DNA of 64,000 nt from NCBI GenBank assembly GCA_963785075.1, contig CAWATW010000010.1:62001-126000 (forward strand), in the 5' to 3' direction. The position numbers and the translations under genes are program-made. The stretch comes from JAOUGY01 sp963785075 (GTDB taxonomy: Bacteria > Actinomycetota > Acidimicrobiia > Spongiisociales > ZC4RG35). The notes under the pieces are model-generated. The model was not told the origin of the DNA and did not search any database. It worked only from the letters and a program-made list of their open reading frames with translations. Below are positions 7,698 to 16,381 of this stretch, in pieces; the first letter of the stretch is position 1; each line of letters starts with the position of its first letter.

Positions 7698-8606
7698 TCA
7701 GGGGCCCGCGAGGCCCTGACGGAGGAGTCGGCGCGTCTCGTGGACGATGAGGCGCGAACGTAGTGTCACGTCATCCCAGGTGTACCGGAGAATCGTCCAG
7801 CCGTGGAGGGCTGCCGACCGATCGCGGCGTCGGTCGAAGTCCATCTGCTCGAACGCCCCGTGCCATCGGCGGGAATCCCACTCGATGGCGAGTCTCGCTT
7901 TGGGCCATGCCACGTCGAACCGACGATGTTGCTCCCAGGGGATGCTGAATTCACGCTGCCCTTCCACGATGCCAGCCCCGATGAGAACCCTCCACCCGCG
8001 CCGCTCCAGTTCGGTCATCGGGTGAGCTCCTTCGCCCAGCCTCTCGAGGATCCGGCGCATCGAGGCCAACCCCGGCTTGCCGCGCCGCGCGAGTTCAACA
8101 ACGAGACGATCCAGGTCGGCGAGATCGAGTCGCCGGGCGATCACAAGGTCCTGGATGATTGCCTCGACATGTCGCCAGTGGAGGACCGCGGCAAGGTCGA
8201 AAACCGTGCGTGGCACCGTGGTGCATCGAATCCCGCTCGCCTCGGTGACGTGGGCGGGCGCGAGATCATGGGCGCGGCGGATCTGAACTCCGGGAAACCG
8301 ATGCGTCGTGCGGGTGTGCACGGTGGCTACCGCAAGCGGTCGCACCCGGGGCAGTTCCAGCAAGAACGCAGCCGAGTGGAATGAGGCGATGGCACCTGGG
8401 AGTGCGGCCATCGCTGCCTTGAGGTCGTCGATCCAGCCCGCCGATGGAATGAGCCGGTACAGGTCGCTGAAGGCATGGTCGATGCGGCCGTCGGCGACCA
8501 TGCGATCGATGGTCCGTGGGGAGACGCCTGAGTGGGTCAATTGGCTTCGGGTGACGCACCCGCCCTGCGATCTGGCGAGCTTCAGGAGGTCGATCGTGAA
8601 TCCCAT
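7698..8606 (-). CDS. DUF559-type (Vsr-like fold) protein with AbiEi-like N-terminus
   Basis: The protein has 302 residues from the ATG at 8606. The N-terminus (LLKLARSQGGCVTRSQL...GVSPRTIDRMV) is a winged-helix domain like that of AbiEi-type antitoxin/regulator proteins. The C-terminal ~110 residues end in the DUF559/Vsr-like pattern FDVAWPKARLAIEWDSRRWH and GWTILRYTWDDV, with plausible nuclease acidic residues D and E. Many actinobacteria carry multiple copies of such genes and the function is unsettled. It is on the opposite strand to etfA and is bracketed by inverted copies of a 49 bp repeat, so it looks like an insertion between the ETF and transporter operons. Confidence 0.82.
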   Translation of the reverse strand: MGFTIDLLKLARSQGGCVTRSQLTHSGVSPRTIDRMVADGRIDHAFSDLYRLIPSAGWIDDLKAAMAALPGAIASFHSAAFLLELPRVRPLAVATVHTRTTHRFPGVQIRRAHDLAPAHVTEASGIRCTTVPRTVFDLAAVLHWRHVEAIIQDLVIARRLDLADLDRLVVELARRGKPGLASMRRILERLGEGAHPMTELERRGWRVLIGAGIVEGQREFSIPWEQHRRFDVAWPKARLAIEWDSRRWHGAFEQMDFDRRRDRSAALHGWTILRYTWDDVTLRSRLIVHETRRLLRQGLAGP

Positions 8607-8660
8607 CCAGACATCCTGGCGATCCCCTGTGACATGATGTCCCCGACCTGACTTCGGGCG

Positions 8661-8709
8661 GTTCTGTGGGCGGTCGTCCGCCAGAATGACGGTCGTTAAC
8701 CCTGGGTTC
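8661..8709 (+). repeat. 49 bp palindromic repeat, copy B
   Basis: This copy starts GTTCTGTGGGCGGTCG and ends AACCCTGGGTTC. The central stem is imperfect here (GTCCGCC against GACGGTC). It is inverted relative to copy A, so the two copies flank the DUF559 gene. The stop codon of the MFS gene (8696-8698) lies inside the repeat. Confidence 0.85.
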
Positions 8710-9916
8710 CGGTTTCCTCGTCCTCGGTCCAGAGGCTGGTGAGGGTGGTGGACGGTTCGGGAGCGAGGGGTCGGTGGGTGCCGCGGGGTGGGATCCGGGG
8801 AATGCGCAGAAGACGGTAGGCGGCGTAGGGAACCAGGACCCCTGTCGAAGATGCCAGCACGATCCAGAACGCCGATGGGCTCTGCTCGAACGCCACGCCG
8901 GCGACAATCGGGCCGACGACCGAGCCGAGACCGTAGGCCATCGTGATGACGCCGCTGGCGGCCACTTGCATGTCCGGGTCGATCACGTCGTTGACGTGGC
9001 TGATACCCAACGAGTACAGAGGGAACGAGAGTGCCGTGAAGAGGGCGAAGGCCGTGAAGCTTCCCGGCGACCCGGCATCGAATGCGAGTCCGAGGAGAGC
9101 GAAGACCGTGGCAGCTGCCGCTGTCCCGAGGATCACTCGGCGACGGGGGACCCGATCGGACAGCGCGCCGAGTGGCCATTGCAGCACGACCCCGCCCAGC
9201 ATCCCGATCGCGATCAGGGTTGCGATCTGTTGGAGCGTCAGTCCAGCGGCTATCCCGTACGCCGCTCCCATGCCCATCGACACACTGACGCCTACGCCGC
9301 TCACCGCCGATGTGATCGGCCCGAGCGGCGTCGATCTCATCACCATTGCGATGGGCGGGCGACCGACGAGCGGCGGGATGGCTGGTGTCGGCGCCTTGGT
9401 CAGCGACAGGGGCACGACCGAAAGCGAGATCAATGCGGATCCGACGGCGAAAGGCAGAACCCCGGCACTACCGGTCTGAGAGAAGAGGAACTGCCCGCCC
9501 GCGACGGCCGTGTTCACGACCACGAGGTAGGTGGCGAGCAGCCTTCCCCGGGTCGCGTTCGAAGCGATCGAGTTCAGCCAACTCTCGGCCACGATGTACA
9601 TCCCGGACAGACACAGCCCGAAGACGAACCGGACCGCAACCCACGTCGGGGCGTTCAAGGCGAACGGAAATACCAGCACCATCACGGCCGCGCTCGACGC
9701 GATCGCGCCGTAGACCCGGATGTGACCGACCGAGCTCACCAGGCGAGGTACCGCAACCGCTCCGGCCAGGAAGCCGGCGTAGTGGACCGATCCGGCCAGT
9801 CCCACGAGCGTCGCCGAGAACTCCTCGATCCCTCTCACACCGAGAAGCGACGACACGAGTCCAAAGCCGAGCATCAGCACCGTCAGCGTGATGAAGACCG
9901 CTCGCGAGCTCGCCAT
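8696..9916 (-). CDS. Major facilitator superfamily transporter
   Basis: The protein has 406 residues from the ATG at 9916 (MASSRAVFITL); a GTG at 9952 would add 12 residues and overlap the upstream gene by 16 nt. About 12 hydrophobic segments are visible. Between segments 2 and 3 is the MFS-type stretch GAVAVPRLVSSVGHIRVYG, and the repeat of the loop motif in the second half is GALSDRVPRRRVILG. It resembles the YfkF/YcaD-like subgroup of MFS permeases. It is last in the sarcosine-oxidase-type operon and may move a substrate or product of that pathway. The C-terminal TQG and stop lie inside repeat copy B. Confidence 0.85.
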   Translation of the reverse strand: MASSRAVFITLTVLMLGFGLVSSLLGVRGIEEFSATLVGLAGSVHYAGFLAGAVAVPRLVSSVGHIRVYGAIASSAAVMVLVFPFALNAPTWVAVRFVFGLCLSGMYIVAESWLNSIASNATRGRLLATYLVVVNTAVAGGQFLFSQTGSAGVLPFAVGSALISLSVVPLSLTKAPTPAIPPLVGRPPIAMVMRSTPLGPITSAVSGVGVSVSMGMGAAYGIAAGLTLQQIATLIAIGMLGGVVLQWPLGALSDRVPRRRVILGTAAAATVFALLGLAFDAGSPGSFTAFALFTALSFPLYSLGISHVNDVIDPDMQVAASGVITMAYGLGSVVGPIVAGVAFEQSPSAFWIVLASSTGVLVPYAAYRLLRIPRIPPRGTHRPLAPEPSTTLTSLWTEDEETGTQG

Positions 9917-9936
9917 GAGCGAGGACCCGGATGCGG

Positions 9937-11967
9937 TCACAGGTCTTTGCACAGGCGTCGGGAGTCGTAGATCGCAGCGTGGATGTTGCGGCTCGAAACG
10001 GCGTCACCGACACGAAAGAGTTGGAACCCTTCACCGCGAGGTTGTCCCCGACCCTCGAGAAGCGCATCGAGGTCGACCACGCCCCCATTGCACGATTCGT
10101 CTCGTAGGTCGAAGTAGAGCTCGGCGATCGGTTCGGTCCCGTTCTCGACGACGACCTGATCGACGGTACGGGTCACCGAGCTCTTCGTGTAGTCGTTCCA
10201 CAGATCACATTCGAGTCGCCCAGCCGATCTTCGAACCGCCGTGAGGCGATGATCGGGGGTCATCGTCACTCCTGCTTCGTACAGCACCGCCAGATACGAG
10301 GGGTATGCGAGGCCCGTCACCTCGTGGCCGACATGCCGATCGGGCGTGACGATCTCCACCGTCGATCCCGCCCCGATCATTCGTTCAACACATGACAACG
10401 CATCTTCCGTCCCGTGATCGTCGAAGACGAGCACCTTGCCTGCGGTGGGCGCCGTTGAACCGCCGATGATGTCCCAGGTGGTCGCCACCAGATGCTCACC
10501 TTCGATGAGGAAAGACGTGCGAGGCCACCCTCCGGTCGCCACGATCACGACATCCGGGGCGAGCTCTCGGACGCCGTCGGCTTCTGCGATGGTGTTGAGC
10601 CGCAGTTCGACCCCGAGGTGGCGGCACTCGGAAACGAGCCAATCGACGATCCCGATCAGGTCCCGCCGTCGATCGGTGGCCCGCGCAGCCAGGATCACCT
10701 GACCACCAGGTCGGTCGGACGCCTCGAACAGCGTCACATCGTGACCGCGTTCGGCGCACACGCGGGCTGCCTCCAGACCTGCGGGACCGCCACCGACCAC
10801 CACGACCCGACGTGGCTCGTTCGCCCTCGGGACGATATGGGGGATCGTCTGCTCGCGCCCGGTGGCCGGGTTGTGGATGCATAACGCGTCGTGGCCGAGG
10901 TAGAGGCGATTGATGCAGTACGAGGCGCCGACGCAGGGCCGAATGCGGTCCTCGGCGCCTGTCGTAAGCTTGTCGACGATGTGGGGATCCGCCATGTGGG
11001 CGCGAGTCATGCCCACCATGTCGATCAGGCCTTCGGAGATGGCGTAGCGAGCGGTTGCGAGGTCGGCGATGCGAGCGGCGTGGAACACGGGAAGACCCAC
11101 CGCCTCCTTGAGCGCAGCGGCCACCGGGAGATGCGGGCCCAGTGGCGTTCCGAGTCCGGGGATCACGTGACTGAGGGCCTCGTCGGTCGCGATCCAACCT
11201 TTGATCACATTCACGAAATCGATCATCCCGGTCTTCGCCAATGCCACTGCGATCGCGGTGCAGTCCTCCTGGGTGAGCCCACCGGCCCGGTCCTCCGTCC
11301 CCGACATTCGCACACCGACGATGAAGTCGTCGCCGACCTCTTGACGGACCGCCTCCAACACCTCGAAGCTGAATCGCATCCGGTTCTCGAGCGCGCCCCC
11401 GTATCGGTCCGATCGCTTGTTCGTCAATGGGGACCAGAACTGGTCCACGAGATGTCCGTAGGCGATCACTTCCAAGCCGTCGAGGCCGCCCTCTTTGCAG
11501 CGACGAGCAGCATCTCCGAAGGAACGAACCACTCGTCGAATGTCGAATTCTTCCATCTCCTTGGGGAAGCTCCGATGGGAGTGTTCGCGCACCGATGAAG
11601 CGGAGATCGTGGGAAGCCACGGTCCGGCGTCCGACACGGTGCGTCGTCCCATGTGAGTGAGCTGGCACATCGTGGCGGCACCATGGGCGTGGACACGATC
11701 TGCCAGCTGACGAAAAAAGGGAATGATGTCGTCGTCGCCCGCGTAGAGCTGACCGAACACCGGCGGGGAATCCGGAGCGACGTTGGTCGAGCCTCCGAAC
11801 ATGGTGAGGGCGATGCCCCCCTTCGCTTTCTCTTCGTGATAGAGCTGGTACCGCAGCTTTGGCTTGGCGTCCTCGGCGTAGGCGGGTTCGTGGCTCGTGC
11901 TCATCACCCGGTTGCGCAGGTCGAGCTGCTTCAACTTGAAGGGTTGGAGGAGAGGATCGCCGTTCAT
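9937..11967 (-). CDS. Old-Yellow-Enzyme-type N-demethylase (dimethylamine dehydrogenase/stachydrine demethylase family)
   Basis: The protein has 676 residues. Residues 1-~350 form the FMN TIM barrel (PFKLKQLDLRNRVMSTSHEP, QLTHMGRR, HLVDQFWSPLTNKRSDRYGG). A cysteine-containing linker CVGASYCINRLY...CIHNPATGRE (~355-385) carries the [4Fe-4S] ligands. The rest is a dinucleotide-binding domain with VVVVGGGPAGLEAARVCAERGHDVTLFE. Family knowledge: members remove methyl groups from dimethylamine, trimethylamine, dimethylglycine, N-methylproline or stachydrine and need an electron acceptor such as ETF. The position next to sarcosine oxidase subunits makes a methylated glycine or proline derivative the likely substrate. 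A 2,4-dienoyl-CoA reductase is less likely given this context. Confidence 0.88.
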   Translation of the reverse strand: MNGDPLLQPFKLKQLDLRNRVMSTSHEPAYAEDAKPKLRYQLYHEEKAKGGIALTMFGGSTNVAPDSPPVFGQLYAGDDDIIPFFRQLADRVHAHGAATMCQLTHMGRRTVSDAGPWLPTISASSVREHSHRSFPKEMEEFDIRRVVRSFGDAARRCKEGGLDGLEVIAYGHLVDQFWSPLTNKRSDRYGGALENRMRFSFEVLEAVRQEVGDDFIVGVRMSGTEDRAGGLTQEDCTAIAVALAKTGMIDFVNVIKGWIATDEALSHVIPGLGTPLGPHLPVAAALKEAVGLPVFHAARIADLATARYAISEGLIDMVGMTRAHMADPHIVDKLTTGAEDRIRPCVGASYCINRLYLGHDALCIHNPATGREQTIPHIVPRANEPRRVVVVGGGPAGLEAARVCAERGHDVTLFEASDRPGGQVILAARATDRRRDLIGIVDWLVSECRHLGVELRLNTIAEADGVRELAPDVVIVATGGWPRTSFLIEGEHLVATTWDIIGGSTAPTAGKVLVFDDHGTEDALSCVERMIGAGSTVEIVTPDRHVGHEVTGLAYPSYLAVLYEAGVTMTPDHRLTAVRRSAGRLECDLWNDYTKSSVTRTVDQVVVENGTEPIAELYFDLRDESCNGGVVDLDALLEGRGQPRGEGFQLFRVGDAVSSRNIHAAIYDSRRLCKDL

Positions 11968-12039
11968 GGAGGTTCCACTTGGTGGGGAGTTCCCGAATGG
12001 TGGAATGTAGTGACGCAGAGCCGGCGTTGCCGGGAGCCA

Positions 12040-12255
12040 TCACTCTCGGGTGTCACGCTCCACTCGGAACCAACGGCGGCACCCGAACTCGTGGAACCAT
12101 GCCTCGGTGGCGTGTCCGTATGGGTTGGCTTTCATGTAGATCCGGTCGATGTCACGCTCGTGCGCGTCCGTGATCACATCCGGCACGTTCGGTATCTCGC
12201 CGTAGCGGAACTCCTCGACCGAACGCCTTCCGCAGTTGGGGCACGACAGCTTCAT
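12040..12255 (-). CDS. soxD: Sarcosine oxidase delta subunit
   Basis: The protein has 71 residues and starts MKLSCPNCGRRSVEEFRYG, followed later by WFHEFGCRRWFRVERDT. The CPxCG...H...GC pattern is the zinc site of heterotetrameric sarcosine oxidase delta subunits, which are normally about 90 residues, so this one is slightly short. It begins 10 nt downstream of the soxB stop in the same operon. Confidence 0.85.
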   Translation of the reverse strand: MKLSCPNCGRRSVEEFRYGEIPNVPDVITDAHERDIDRIYMKANPYGHATEAWFHEFGCRRWFRVERDTRE

Positions 12256-12265
12256 GAGTGCTTTC

Positions 12266-13474
12266 TCATTGGGTCCCGGCCGAACCGGCGTCGGCGAGGA
12301 TCCGGTCGGCTGCAAAGCGGTCGAGTCCGAACGGTGCGATGAGATTGGGAGTCCGGCCGGTGGCGATGAGTTGGGCGATCTGCTCGCCACCTGCGGGGAT
12401 CGCCTTGAAACCCCAGGTTCCCCAGCCGGCCGACACCAGGAAGCCGTCCACCGGGGTCGTGCCCATGATCGGCGAAGAGTCCGGCGAGATGTCGCAGACG
12501 CCAGTCCACTGCCGGAGGATTCGGAGATCGGACATGAAGGGGAGCAGGGTGATCGCTTTCGCCGTGCACGACCTGAGGAACTCGAGTCCTGAACGGTACG
12601 AGTAGCTGGGTTGCCGGTCCCACTCGGCTCCCATCAGCATCTCGCCACGGGGGGTCTGTGAGACGTAGAACGCCAGTTCTGCGGACGCCACGATGGGGCC
12701 GAAGGTCTGCTGGTAGTGGTTGGTCACGAGGGCCTGCAGGGGATGCGTGCGGATGGGCATCCTCAGGCCGACCATGTCGGTGATCGTCGTCGTCTGACCT
12801 GCGGTTGCAGACACGACCACGTCCGTGGATATGAATCCTTTGTCTGTCTGAACTCCGACCACCCGGCCACCTTCGAGGCGAATGCCGGTGGCCGTCGTCC
12901 GCTGCAGGACGTCGACTCCTCGATTCGTCGCACCCTCTGCATACGACCACACCACCCGGTCGTGCCGGGCCGTCGATCCGCGCACGTGATAGGAACCGCC
13001 GAGCACGGGGTAGCGGCCACCCCCGTCGAGATCCACTTCCGGGACCAACCGTTTGATCTCTTCAGGCTGCAGATAGGTTGTTTCGGCGCCGAAGGCTCGA
13101 TTCATGTGTGCCCTGGCCCGTTCCGCCCGGATTCCCATCTCCGTGTGGTGCATCCACAGCAGGCCCTTTTCGGCGTGCATGATCCAGCGGTCGGTCTCGC
13201 TCTCGAGGCTCTGGTAGAGCTCCAGCGAGTGCTGGTAGAACGCCACCGACTCGGGAATCCCGTAGTTGGCGCGGATGATCGTCGTGTTGCGTCCGGAGTT
13301 GCCCGAGCCGATGTACCCGCGCTCGAGCACGGCCACGTTCGTGATCCCATGTCGCGTGGCCAGGTAGTAGGCCGTGGCCAGGCCGTGCCCCCCACCTCCG
13401 ATGATCACCACGTCGTAGGCGCGTTTCATCTCTCGCCAGGTGAGGGCGACCTTGGCTTCGATGAACTCGTTCAT
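12266..13474 (-). CDS. soxB: Sarcosine oxidase beta subunit (FAD-dependent)
   Basis: The protein has 402 residues from the ATG at 13474 (MNEFIEAKVALTWREMKRAY). The FAD fold is DVVIIGGGGHGLATAYYLA. ERGYIGSGNSGRNTTIIRANY is characteristic of SoxB, and HPLQALVTNHYQQTFGP and GWGTWGFKAIPAGGEQIAQ close the DAO domain. In heterotetrameric sarcosine oxidase this subunit oxidises the N-methyl group of sarcosine, while the alpha subunit carries folate. It lies between the small G-like gene and soxD. The gene order A-G-B-D differs from the common B-D-A-G order. Confidence 0.9.
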   Translation of the reverse strand: MNEFIEAKVALTWREMKRAYDVVIIGGGGHGLATAYYLATRHGITNVAVLERGYIGSGNSGRNTTIIRANYGIPESVAFYQHSLELYQSLESETDRWIMHAEKGLLWMHHTEMGIRAERARAHMNRAFGAETTYLQPEEIKRLVPEVDLDGGGRYPVLGGSYHVRGSTARHDRVVWSYAEGATNRGVDVLQRTTATGIRLEGGRVVGVQTDKGFISTDVVVSATAGQTTTITDMVGLRMPIRTHPLQALVTNHYQQTFGPIVASAELAFYVSQTPRGEMLMGAEWDRQPSYSYRSGLEFLRSCTAKAITLLPFMSDLRILRQWTGVCDISPDSSPIMGTTPVDGFLVSAGWGTWGFKAIPAGGEQIAQLIATGRTPNLIAPFGLDRFAADRILADAGSAGTQ

Positions 13475-13535
13475 GAGACACACCCTGCTGTCGCCAGGAG
13501 CCGTTCGGTGTCGGCGGAATCTCGGTCGGATGAGC

Positions 13536-13910
13536 TCACAGCCTGGCCTCCAACTCGTGGGCAAGGCTCACAGGCACCATCACGAGAGCGCGGTCACCAT
13601 CGACCAAGATCTTGACCGGGAGCGCCGCCACCATTCCCTGGGCGACACCGTCGTGGTCCGGGAGCAACCACTCTGCGTTGTGCTGAACCCATTCCACGGC
13701 GAAGGAGCGGTCGATCCACAGCCCGGCGAACATCGATTCCGGCTCCACGATGGCGTGGACGTCGTCGACTTCGACGACGGCAGCGCCGATGACGAACACG
13801 TCGTCGGGGGCGATGCGCACAGGCTGTGTTCCCTCCGGCCACACCATGCGGTCGATCGCGGTCGGTTCGGCCACGATCCGGATGCCGTGGATCACGTCAG
13901 GCACGGGCAC
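13536..13910 (-). CDS. Small protein at the soxG position (possible minimal gamma subunit)
   Basis: The protein has 124 residues from a GTG at 13910, overlapping the end of soxA by 14 nt. It contains PDDVFVIGAAVVEVDDVHAI, WIDRSFAVEWVQHNAEW and ALPVKILVDGDRALVMVPVS. No family is recognised with certainty. Sarcosine oxidase gamma subunits are usually about 200 residues and GcvT-like, so if this is SoxG it is strongly reduced. Tight overlap with soxA and position before soxB support a role as a subunit or chaperone of the same enzyme. Confidence 0.5.
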   Translation of the reverse strand: MPVPDVIHGIRIVAEPTAIDRMVWPEGTQPVRIAPDDVFVIGAAVVEVDDVHAIVEPESMFAGLWIDRSFAVEWVQHNAEWLLPDHDGVAQGMVAALPVKILVDGDRALVMVPVSLAHELEARL

Positions 13911-16080
13911 GGGAGCCCTCCGGATCGAAGAAGGGTGTCTCCGAGATGTCGACCGATCGGTCGTCGACCATCAGCGAGGCGGGCAGCTCTCCATCTCGAA
14001 GTCGGATCCACCCGAGCATCACTGTGTATCCGAGGGATGGAGAGAACCGTGACGATGTGACATGGCCCACGTAGTCGGATCCGGAGCGGATGATCGCGCC
14101 CTCGTCTGGCGGAGAGCCGCTCATCGTCAGACCGACGAGGCGCTTGTCGGCCGGCCGATCCATGGCCCGGATCACCGCCTGGCGCCCGACGAAGTCCGGT
14201 TTGTCGAGCTTGACTGCCCACCCCATGCCGAGCCTCATCGGGGTGGAGTCGGCCTCGGTGTCCATGCCGACGAGGATGTGGCCCTTCTCGAGCCGCAGCG
14301 TGAAGAGCGTGTCGATGCCGTGAGGTTTGACTCCCAGATCGGCGCCCAACGCCATGAGCGTTTCCCACAGCTCGACGGATCGGTCCGCAGGGTGATGGAG
14401 CTCGAAGGAGACCTCTCCCGTGAAGCTCAATCGAAAGATGCGGCACTCGATCCCTGCCACATCGGCGACGGCGTGTCCCATGAAGGGTGGCGGGTCGCCG
14501 AGCCCGCCACGTCGGATCAACTCGAGCGCGAGGGGACCCGTCACGTTGATCGCACCCCATGCGTGGGTGCGGTCGAGGATGTGCACCCGTGTCCCCCAGG
14601 TGCTGGCCCAGTCACGCATCCAGGCCTCGGCAAAGCTGGCGCCACCGGACGTGAATGTCAGGATGAATCGGGCTTCATCGACCCGGCAGACCATGCCGTC
14701 GTCGAGCACCGCGCCGGATTCGGCGAGATTCAGCACGTATCGGGATCTTCCTGGCTCGAGGTCTGCGATCCGAGTGGGGTACAGCCGCTCGAGAAACTCG
14801 ACGACATCCGGGCCGGAGACGATGTATGTGCCGAGCGTTCCAACGTCGCCGAGCGAGACGGCTTCACGAACCGCCCAGTACTCCTGAACGACGTCACCGT
14901 ATCGCCAGGGTCGCCACCATCCACCGAATCGATCCATCCGCGCCCCCAGCGCAACATGAACATCGTGGAGCGCGGTTCGCCGGAACGCCGGGAGCGAATA
15001 CCCCGCACAGGCCTCGGCCATGGTCAACTGCCGAGCCAGCGGACGCGCAGTGAAGGACGATGCGGTCGGCGCGCCATGTTTTGCCATGAACGCCCGGATA
15101 TGAGGCATGCAGACCGCGCCTTGGCACGTACCGGTACCGGCCAACGTCGCACGTTTGATCAGATCGAGCTCCCGGAAGCCTCGGTCCCACACGGACTCGA
15201 GGTCCGAAACGGTGACGTCGGAACACGGGCAGACCACACCTGCCGTCGGTGGCGGTGGCAGCCGGTTCAGCCGCGCCGTGTCCCCGACAGCCGTCACGGG
15301 GAGGCCGGAACCCATCCTGGCGAGGACGTCACGGGGCATTCGCCCGAGTCCAACCGAGAGCGAGTCGGCTCGATGCGTCGATTCGCCACCGGCTCCATCT
15401 CGGACGACCACCGAATCGACTCGATTCGTCCCTTGGATGCGAACGAGCTCGCCTTCGAGCACCGCGCAATCCACGCCCTCGGGCGGCTCGCCGATTGCGA
15501 CGACGGCGCCGAGATCGACGCCGGCGGAGTGCAGCCGAGTGGCTGCATCGCGGGTGAAGATGCCGGCGAGGTCGTTCCCCGGGCACACGGGGTGGATCTC
15601 CATCGACCCCGTGGCTATGACGACCTCCTGCGCCTCGCAACGTACGACACCCTCGGGCGTGCGGACCAATAGCTCGGGTCCTGCGTACACGCCTGCCACG
15701 GCTCCGCCGGCCATCTCCTCGAACACGATGGCGGTCCGTCCCTCGGAGCGCAGCCGGTTCGCTTCGGCGACACCGGTCTGACCACCGCCGATCACTGCTG
15801 CCTCGACCTCGAGCAGGCGACTCGAGAGCTGACGATCCAGCGGCGTATCCGGCAGAGATGGATACTCCGAAGCGGCGTGGGGCTCGACGATCATTCCCGG
15901 CCGGGCGACGGTCCGACACATGCGCGTGTACGCCACGCCGTCGATGACGGCGAGGCAATTCGGACAGTCGCCGGCACCACAGAGTGTCCCTTGGGGGACG
16001 ATGTGGTTGCGGATGGCCGCGATCAGAACGTCGTCACCGTCGACGAACTCGACAGGGCTGCCGTTCACCACCAGACGCAT
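13897..16080 (-). CDS. soxA: Sarcosine oxidase alpha subunit (short form)
   Basis: The protein has 727 residues against about 960-1000 in classical SoxA. It opens with a 2Fe-2S-ferredoxin-like domain (CGAGDCPNCLAVIDG...CRT) of the Fer2_4 type. A nucleotide-binding domain with VIGGGQTGVAEANRLRSEG follows, shortened relative to the classical one. A BFD-like cysteine cluster (CPCSDVTVSDLES...GTCQGAVC) comes next. Residues ~370-727 form a GcvT folate domain (GRSRYVLNLAESGAVLDDG, SFTGEVSFELHHPAD, LRLEKGHILVGMDTEAD). It is the first gene of the minus-strand operon. The cofactor set suggests NAD, a [2Fe-2S]-type cysteine cluster and tetrahydrofolate. A related opine or proline-derivative oxidase is possible. 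Confidence 0.87.
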   Translation of the reverse strand: MRLVVNGSPVEFVDGDDVLIAAIRNHIVPQGTLCGAGDCPNCLAVIDGVAYTRMCRTVARPGMIVEPHAASEYPSLPDTPLDRQLSSRLLEVEAAVIGGGQTGVAEANRLRSEGRTAIVFEEMAGGAVAGVYAGPELLVRTPEGVVRCEAQEVVIATGSMEIHPVCPGNDLAGIFTRDAATRLHSAGVDLGAVVAIGEPPEGVDCAVLEGELVRIQGTNRVDSVVVRDGAGGESTHRADSLSVGLGRMPRDVLARMGSGLPVTAVGDTARLNRLPPPPTAGVVCPCSDVTVSDLESVWDRGFRELDLIKRATLAGTGTCQGAVCMPHIRAFMAKHGAPTASSFTARPLARQLTMAEACAGYSLPAFRRTALHDVHVALGARMDRFGGWWRPWRYGDVVQEYWAVREAVSLGDVGTLGTYIVSGPDVVEFLERLYPTRIADLEPGRSRYVLNLAESGAVLDDGMVCRVDEARFILTFTSGGASFAEAWMRDWASTWGTRVHILDRTHAWGAINVTGPLALELIRRGGLGDPPPFMGHAVADVAGIECRIFRLSFTGEVSFELHHPADRSVELWETLMALGADLGVKPHGIDTLFTLRLEKGHILVGMDTEADSTPMRLGMGWAVKLDKPDFVGRQAVIRAMDRPADKRLVGLTMSGSPPDEGAIIRSGSDYVGHVTSSRFSPSLGYTVMLGWIRLRDGELPASLMVDDRSVDISETPFFDPEGSRARA

Positions 16081-16130
16081 CGGCTGCGAGCCTAGGCGTC
16101 GATTCGATCGTCGAGGTGCCGGAGGGCGCT

Positions 16131-16179
16131 GTTCTGTGGGCGGTAGTCCGCCAGAATGGCGGACGTAAACCCTGGGTTC
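16131..16179 (+). repeat. 49 bp palindromic repeat, copy C
   Basis: This is the third copy, in the same orientation as B. Its central stem is perfect (GTCCGCC, loop AGAAT, GGCGGAC). It sits in the ~300 bp gap between the divergent soxA and ABC-importer operons and touches no gene. The remainder of that gap shows only a second GC-rich hairpin near 16320-16345. Confidence 0.85.
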
Positions 16180-16381
16180 GTGGATTCAGTCCAGAGGGCG
16201 GGGGTCCCGTCACGCTCGAGCATTCACACAAAGGAACGAGTAGGCGTGCCATTTCGTGGAACGGTTCTGTAGGGTGGCATGACTCCGGGTGGCGGTGAAC
16301 CAGCGCCGGCATCCCGTCCGGTGGCGGAATGCCGCCGGGAGCCCGATGCGTGCTTGCACGCCGAACTGGTGGGAGAGATAC

